Below, piece by piece: positions 7,673 to 10,609 of a stretch of 10,609 bases of DNA (within the stretch, counting starts at the first letter, position 1; each line of letters starts with the position of its first letter). A program made the translations under genes and the position numbers. The DNA lies in NCBI GenBank assembly GCA_900769535.1, contig CAAGHB010000033.1:1-10609 (forward strand), in the 5' to 3' direction. The notes below the pieces were generated by a model. The model was not told where the DNA came from. It did no database searches and saw only the letters and a program-made list of their open reading frames with translations. Origin of the DNA: Clostridia bacterium. GTDB lineage: Bacteria > Bacillota > Clostridia > Oscillospirales > Acutalibacteraceae.

Positions 7673-7701
7673 ACTTTTTCTTACTTTTTTATATATTATA
7701 G

Positions 7702-7730
7702 TAGATTTTTGAAAAACAATGTGTTATAAT
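7702..7730 (+). promoter_or_regulatory. Extended -10 promoter of the hydrogenase operon
   Basis: A perfect TATAAT at 7725-7730 is preceded by TGTGT, giving the TGn extended -10 element. At 17 bases upstream the -35 position holds TAGATT (7702-7707), a poor match. A better TTGAAA at 7709-7714 is only 10 bases away and cannot serve as the -35. A weak -35 with a strong extended -10 is common for promoters under additional control. Transcription would start near 7737, leaving about 125 bases of leader. Confidence 0.6.
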
Positions 7731-7738
7731 ATTAACAA
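7721..7738 (+). promoter_or_regulatory. Candidate Rex (NADH-sensing repressor) operator overlapping the -10 box
   Basis: GTGTTATAATATTAACAA matches the clostridial Rex consensus TTGTTAA-N4-TTAACAA at 12 of 14 defined positions. The right half-site is perfect and the left has two changes. The core dyad is TGTTA-N6-TAACA. The site covers the -10 box and the expected start of transcription, so a bound repressor would block RNA polymerase. Rex leaves DNA when NADH is high, which would suit an NADH-consuming hydrogenase. AT-rich promoter sequence can imitate half of such a site by chance, so this stays a candidate. Confidence 0.5.
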
Positions 7739-7749
7739 TCATATTGGTG

Positions 7750-7843
7750 TAGGTCTGGTTTCGAACAGATCTATGCCTGTATTTTAGCGTTTGGATATCA
7801 AATGCGGCATAAAAATTTGTATAATTTAAGTCGATTTTCGACT
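7750..7843 (+). other. Structured 5' leader of the hydrogenase operon (candidate cis-regulatory RNA)
   Basis: Three helices can be drawn. The first is 7750-7757 with 7766-7773 (eight pairs including one G-U, eight-base loop). The second joins TATGCC 7772-7777 with GGCATA 7806-7811, stacked directly on GCGTTTG 7787-7793 with CAAATGC 7799-7805, leaving a nine-base bulge on the 5' side and a five-base loop. The third is AGTCGA 7829-7834 with TCGACT 7838-7843. Helices one and two share two bases at 7772-7773. No T-tract follows any of them, so they are not plain terminators. The third ends nine bases before the AAGGA of the first gene. I recognise no known riboswitch class. Confidence 0.4.
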
Positions 7844-7861
7844 GGAAAGGCAAGGAATTAT

Positions 7862-8356
7862 ATGTTAAAGAAAATCAGTTCGCTGCCGTTTAACGGCACG
7901 CCTGAGCAAGAGGCAAAGCTTGTCGAATTCATCGACGGTATTCGCACTCAGCAGGGTTGCTTGATGCCCATAATGCAGGAAGCTCAGTCAATTTACGGCT
8001 ACCTTCCCATTGAGGTTCAGCAAATCATCGCAAGAGAGCTCGGAATTTCCGTTGAAGAAGTTTACGGCATATCTACCTTCTATGCTCAGTTCGCTCTCAC
8101 ACCCAAGGGCAAATACAATATCTCGGTTTGCCTCGGTACCGCTTGCTACGTAAAAGGTGCACAGGCCCTCGTTGACAGAATTACTCAAATTCTCGGCATC
8201 GGCCCTGACGAATGTACCGAAGATGGCAAGTTCTCGCTTGAAGCATGCCGTTGTATCGGCGCTTGCGGCCTTGCTCCCGTATTGACTGTTAATGATGACG
8301 TTTACGGTCGTCTCGTTGAAAAGGACGTTGACGATATTATTAAAAAATATCAATAA
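7862..8356 (+). CDS. hndA: NAD-linked [FeFe]-hydrogenase subunit, NuoE-like [2Fe-2S] protein (HydC/HndA)
   Basis: This is the small 24-kDa-type subunit that carries one [2Fe-2S] cluster and relays electrons between the flavin subunit and the rest of the hydrogenase complex. It has 164 residues from ATG 7862, the normal length. The N-terminal helical part (about 1-80) contains the family segment EVYGISTFYAQF (66-77). The thioredoxin-like half holds the four ligands: Cys90 and Cys95 in CLGTAC, and Cys131 and Cys135 in CIGAC. The frame is open upstream to ATG 7802, but that codon has no ribosome-binding site and lies in a leader hairpin. GGCAAGGA just before 7862 fixes the start. The same fold occurs in NADH dehydrogenase and NAD-dependent formate dehydrogenase. 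The HndB-type and HydB-type neighbours, without other complex I genes, favour the hydrogenase. It is the first gene of the operon. Confidence 0.9.
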   Translation: MLKKISSLPFNGTPEQEAKLVEFIDGIRTQQGCLMPIMQEAQSIYGYLPIEVQQIIARELGISVEEVYGISTFYAQFALTPKGKYNISVCLGTACYVKGAQALVDRITQILGIGPDECTEDGKFSLEACRCIGACGLAPVLTVNDDVYGRLVEKDVDDIIKKYQ

Positions 8357-8386
8357 TCAATTTGGCAATCAAAGGACTGATTATCA

Positions 8387-8929
8387 ATGCGCGAATTATC
8401 CCTTAACGTTCTCGATATTGTCCAAAATTCAATTACAGCTAAGGCAAACCTTATCGAAATTGAGTTAATTGAAGATGTACATAACGATATTCTCAAAATC
8501 AATATTTTCGATAATGGTAAAGGTATGACCGATGAACAGATAAAAAGTGTTACCGACCCGTTTTATACAACGAGAACTACACGAAAAATCGGTCTTGGTA
8601 TTCCGCTATTTAAAATGGCGGCTGAAATGTCGGGTGGCTCATTTAAAATCGAGTCGGAAGTCGGCGTCGGAACAAAAATTTATACCAGTTATATTCATTC
8701 GAGTATCGACAGAATGCCGGTAGGAAACATTAACGAAACGGTTTCAATGCTAATCCGAATGAATCCCGATATTGATTTTGTATATACCCATACTTTTAAC
8801 GAAAACAGTTACTACCTCGATACTCGTGAATTACGCGAACAGCTTGAGGACGTACCTCTCGATACGCCGGATGTAATTGAATGGATAAACGATTATTTAA
8901 AGGAAAACGATTCAATGATTACAGTCTGA
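8387..8929 (+). CDS. Stand-alone GHKL (HATPase_c) ATP-binding protein inside the hydrogenase operon
   Basis: A 180-residue soluble protein with a histidine-kinase-type ATP-binding domain but no phospho-accepting histidine domain, no sensor and no membrane segment. The N-box is LDIVQNSITA (9-18, Asp10, Asn14). The G1 box is DNGKGM (42-47). An F-box-like DPFYTTR is at 57-63, and a short G2 lid KIGLGIPLF is at 67-75. About 80 residues after the fold (from about 105) match nothing I recognise. As I recall, such a gene is common between the NuoE-like and ferredoxin genes of clostridial hydrogenase operons, but its role is not established. Regulation or assembly are both possible. AAAGGA at 8371-8376 precedes the start, 30 bases after hndA. 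It differs from the leftward ATPase at 715-1140, whose N-box is of the RsbW type. Confidence 0.85.
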   Translation: MRELSLNVLDIVQNSITAKANLIEIELIEDVHNDILKINIFDNGKGMTDEQIKSVTDPFYTTRTTRKIGLGIPLFKMAAEMSGGSFKIESEVGVGTKIYTSYIHSSIDRMPVGNINETVSMLIRMNPDIDFVYTHTFNENSYYLDTRELREQLEDVPLDTPDVIEWINDYLKENDSMITV

Positions 8930-8965
8930 TTTACTCAATAATAATTCAGAAACGGAGGATAAAAA

Positions 8966-9337
8966 ATGAAATCTCTTGCTGAACTTAAAGCTATAAAAGA
9001 AAAGGCGCAGGCCGAATTAGCCGCCCGTGAGAACAACGTTGACGGAACTCGCGTTCTTGTTGGAATGGCTACCTGCGGTATCGCTGCCGGTGCTCGTCCT
9101 ATTCTTACAAAATTCGTTGACGAAATCACCAGAAGAGGCATTGCTAACGTAAAGGTAACTCAGACAGGTTGTATCGGCATCTGCCAGTACGAGCCGGTTG
9201 TCGAGGTAATTTTACCCGGACAGGAAAAGGTTACATACGTTAAAATGACCGAAGATAAGGTTGACAGAATCATTACCGAACATATCGTTAACGGCAAGGT
9301 TGTTGAAGAATACACAATCGGTAACTGCAAGTTATAA
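8966..9337 (+). CDS. hndB: HndB-type thioredoxin-fold [2Fe-2S] ferredoxin subunit of the hydrogenase
   Basis: A 123-residue protein like HndB of the Desulfovibrio Hnd hydrogenase. A helical N-terminus (1-25) is followed by the thioredoxin-like ferredoxin domain with GMATCGIAAGARP (33-45) and QTGCIGICQYEP (66-77). Cys37, Cys69 and Cys73 fit three of the four expected ligands. The residue five after Cys37, where related modules have the second Cys, is Gly42. Another Cys (121) lies three residues from the end. From memory, the GIAAGA form is usual for this subfamily, so this may not be a defect, but it leaves the fourth cluster ligand unexplained. The protein probably passes electrons within the NuoE/NuoF part of the complex. 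GGAGG at 8954-8958, seven bases before the ATG, is the best ribosome-binding site in the operon. Confidence 0.85.
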   Translation: MKSLAELKAIKEKAQAELAARENNVDGTRVLVGMATCGIAAGARPILTKFVDEITRRGIANVKVTQTGCIGICQYEPVVEVILPGQEKVTYVKMTEDKVDRIITEHIVNGKVVEEYTIGNCKL

Positions 9338-9353
9338 TTTAGTTAAATTAACA

Positions 9354-9383
9354 TCAATCGATTTACCATGCAAAATCGATTGA
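9354..9383 (+). other. Perfect 11-bp hairpin between hndB and hydB
   Basis: TCAATCGATTT (9354-9364) pairs without mismatch with AAATCGATTGA (9373-9383) around an eight-base loop. The sequence after it is A-rich, not a T-tract, so it is not an intrinsic terminator on this strand. It lies in the 88-base gap between two operon genes and could protect or process the mRNA, changing the ratio of upstream to downstream subunits. A smaller GTTAA-A-TTAAC dyad (9342-9352) precedes it. Confidence 0.55.
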
Positions 9384-9425
9384 GATTAAAAAATATGATA
9401 ACTGCATGGAGAAATGGTGGAAATA

Positions 9426-10609
9426 ATGTATCGTTCACAGGTTCTCATTTGCGGCGGTACCGGATGTACATCATCAAACAGCCAGAAAATTATCGATGCG
9501 ATGGAAGTCGCCATTGATAAGGCCGGTCTTAACGAGGAAGTAAAGGTTGTTAAAACCGGATGTTTCGGTCTTTGTGCATTAGGTCCGATCGTAATTGTAT
9601 ATCCCGAAGGTTGTTTTTACAGCCGTGTAACTCCCGAAGATGTTGAAGAAATCGTTAATGAGCATCTTCTTAAAGGTCGTATTGTTAAGCGCTTAATTTA
9701 CAATGAAACACTCGACGTTGAAAATGACACAATTAAGTCACTTAACGAAACCGCATTCTATAAGACACAGCAGCGTATCGCTTTACGTAACTGCGGTGTT
9801 ATTAACCCCGAAAATATCGACGAATATATCGCAAACGACGGTTATGCCGCACTTGGTAAGGTTGTAACCGAAATGAAGCCCGAAGAGGTTATCCAGACAA
9901 TCCTCGATTCAGGTCTCCGAGGACGTGGCGGCGCCGGATTCCCGACCGGTCTCAAATGGAAATTCGCTGCCGGAAACGACGCTGACCAGAAATACGTTTG
10001 CTGTAACGCCGACGAAGGTGACCCCGGTGCATTCATGGACCGTTCAATACTCGAAGGTGACCCCCACGCTCTTATCGAAGCTATGGCAATCGCCGGCTAT
10101 GCTATCGGCGCTACTCAGGGCTACGTTTACGTACGTGCTGAATATCCGATCGCTGTAAACCGTCTCCAAATCGCTATCGATCAGGCACGTGAATACGGTC
10201 TCCTCGGTAACAATATCTTTGATACTGATTTCAGCTTTGACCTCGGTATCCGTCTTGGCGCAGGTGCATTCGTTTGCGGTGAAGAAACCGCACTTATGAC
10301 CTCTATCGAAGGTAAACGCGGCGAACCCCGTCCCCGTCCTCCGTTCCCTGCTGTAAAGGGACTTTTCGGCAAGCCGACCGTACTTAACAACGTTGAAACT
10401 TATGCAAATATTCCTCAGATTATCCTTAAAGGTTCTGATTGGTTCAATTCAATCGGTACCGAAAAGTCAAAGGGTACTAAGGTATTTGCTCTCGGTGGTA
10501 AAATCGAGCACACTGGACTCGTTGAAGTTCCGATGGGAACTACACTCCGTCAGATTGTTGAGGACATCGGCGGCGGTATTCCTAACGGCAAAAAGTTCAA
10601 GGCAGCTCA
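9426..10609 (+). CDS. hndC: NAD-linked [FeFe]-hydrogenase flavoprotein subunit, NuoF-like (HydB/HndC), partial at the right window edge
   Basis: The NADH- and FMN-binding subunit, thought to be where electron bifurcation or NAD reduction occurs. My translation gives 394 residues plus two bases, and the frame runs off the window; full-length relatives have about 600. An N-terminal thioredoxin-like [2Fe-2S] domain has Cys9, Cys14, Cys46 and Cys50 (CGGTGC, TGCFGLC). The NuoF core follows, with the FMN/NAD glycine loop RGRGGAGFPTGLKW (165-178), CNADEGDPGAF (193-203) and GAFVCGEETAL (280-290). A TGLVEVPMGTTL segment near the end begins the SLBB domain. The cluster-bearing C-terminus is outside. 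This N-terminal fusion separates it from complex I NuoF and points to HydB/HndC. GGTGG at 9416-9420 precedes the ATG. Arginine codons here are all CGN (14 of 17 are CGT, none AGA), unlike the earlier genes, which suggests high expression. The catalytic hydA/hndD gene should follow. Confidence 0.92.
   Translation, partial: MYRSQVLICGGTGCTSSNSQKIIDAMEVAIDKAGLNEEVKVVKTGCFGLCALGPIVIVYPEGCFYSRVTPEDVEEIVNEHLLKGRIVKRLIYNETLDVENDTIKSLNETAFYKTQQRIALRNCGVINPENIDEYIANDGYAALGKVVTEMKPEEVIQTILDSGLRGRGGAGFPTGLKWKFAAGNDADQKYVCCNADEGDPGAFMDRSILEGDPHALIEAMAIAGYAIGATQGYVYVRAEYPIAVNRLQIAIDQAREYGLLGNNIFDTDFSFDLGIRLGAGAFVCGEETALMTSIEGKRGEPRPRPPFPAVKGLFGKPTVLNNVETYANIPQIILKGSDWFNSIGTEKSKGTKVFALGGKIEHTGLVEVPMGTTLRQIVEDIGGGIPNGKKFKAA

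Noticed and set aside
7655..7680. rlmH 3' end resembling the SCC attachment site
   Set aside because: The resemblance comes from the conserved YHK codons. No recombinase gene, direct repeat or inserted element follows.
7750..7773. tRNA T-arm-like sequence with GGTTTCGAA
   Set aside because: The loop has eight bases, not seven, and no acceptor, D or anticodon arm can be drawn around it. It reads better as a leader hairpin.
7797..7825. Second TATAAT (7820-7825) as another hydrogenase promoter
   Set aside because: The only TTG-like -35 (TTGGAT, 7791-7796) is 23 bases away, and the 17-base position holds TATCAA. The box lies in AT-rich leader sequence and would give almost no leader. A weak secondary start cannot be excluded.
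7802..7861. N-terminal extension of hndA from ATG 7802
   Set aside because: There is no ribosome-binding site upstream, the codon lies in a leader hairpin, and the 20 extra residues do not look like the NuoE family. ATG 7862 has AAGGA and gives the usual length.
9342..9352. GTTAA-A-TTAAC dyad as a second Rex site
   Set aside because: The half-sites are one base apart rather than four, and the flanking TTG/CAA bases of the Rex consensus are missing.

Overview
The window looks like chromosome from a strictly anaerobic, fermentative Gram-positive bacterium of the class Clostridia. The gut Oscillospiraceae/Ruminococcaceae kind is my best guess. The reasons are a moderate-to-low GC content, AT-rich intergenic spacers with consensus sigma-A promoters, strong Shine-Dalgarno sites, a walJ-rlmH pair as in Firmicutes, and two separate [FeFe]-hydrogenase loci. 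This placement rests on gene content and sequence style, not on a database match. I see no rRNA, tRNA, CRISPR array, insertion sequence or phage gene.

Layout. (1) Positions 1-1489, minus strand: a tightly packed unit read leftwards. It encodes a DRTGG-domain protein, a small RsbW/SpoIIAB-like ATPase, and the N-terminal 232 residues of an [FeFe]-hydrogenase-like protein that carries the substitutions expected of the sensory (HydS, group C) class. The left window edge cuts this last gene. (2) Positions 1490-1653: a divergent promoter region with one near-consensus promoter facing each way. The rightward promoter lies inside the longest gltX reading frame, so the gltX start must be moved downstream. 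(3) Positions 1654-7672, plus strand: a housekeeping block of gltX and glnS (two bases apart), murA with its own promoter and a terminator hairpin after it, then walJ and rlmH (overlapping by one base). (4) Positions 7673-7861: a 189-base spacer with an extended -10 promoter, a Rex-like operator overlapping it, and a structured leader of about 125 nt. (5) Positions 7862-10609, plus strand: the start of an NAD-linked, probably electron-bifurcating [FeFe]-hydrogenase operon. It holds a NuoE/HydC/HndA subunit, a soluble HATPase-fold protein, an HndB-type thioredoxin-fold ferredoxin, and a NuoF/HydB/HndC subunit cut by the right edge. The catalytic hydrogenase (HydA/HndD) is expected just beyond.

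How the parts work together. The right-hand operon would encode the complex that produces H2 from NADH plus reduced ferredoxin. The Rex-like site suggests that its transcription follows the NADH/NAD+ ratio. The left-hand unit looks like a signalling module built on a hydrogenase fold that may sense H2 or redox state. It is paired with an ATPase of the anti-sigma/serine-kinase family. Each hydrogenase locus carries its own stand-alone GHKL ATPase, and the roles of both are unclear. The most interesting material is the sensory module, the Rex-like site plus folded leader, and the ATPase inside the hydrogenase operon. The genes in between are ordinary.
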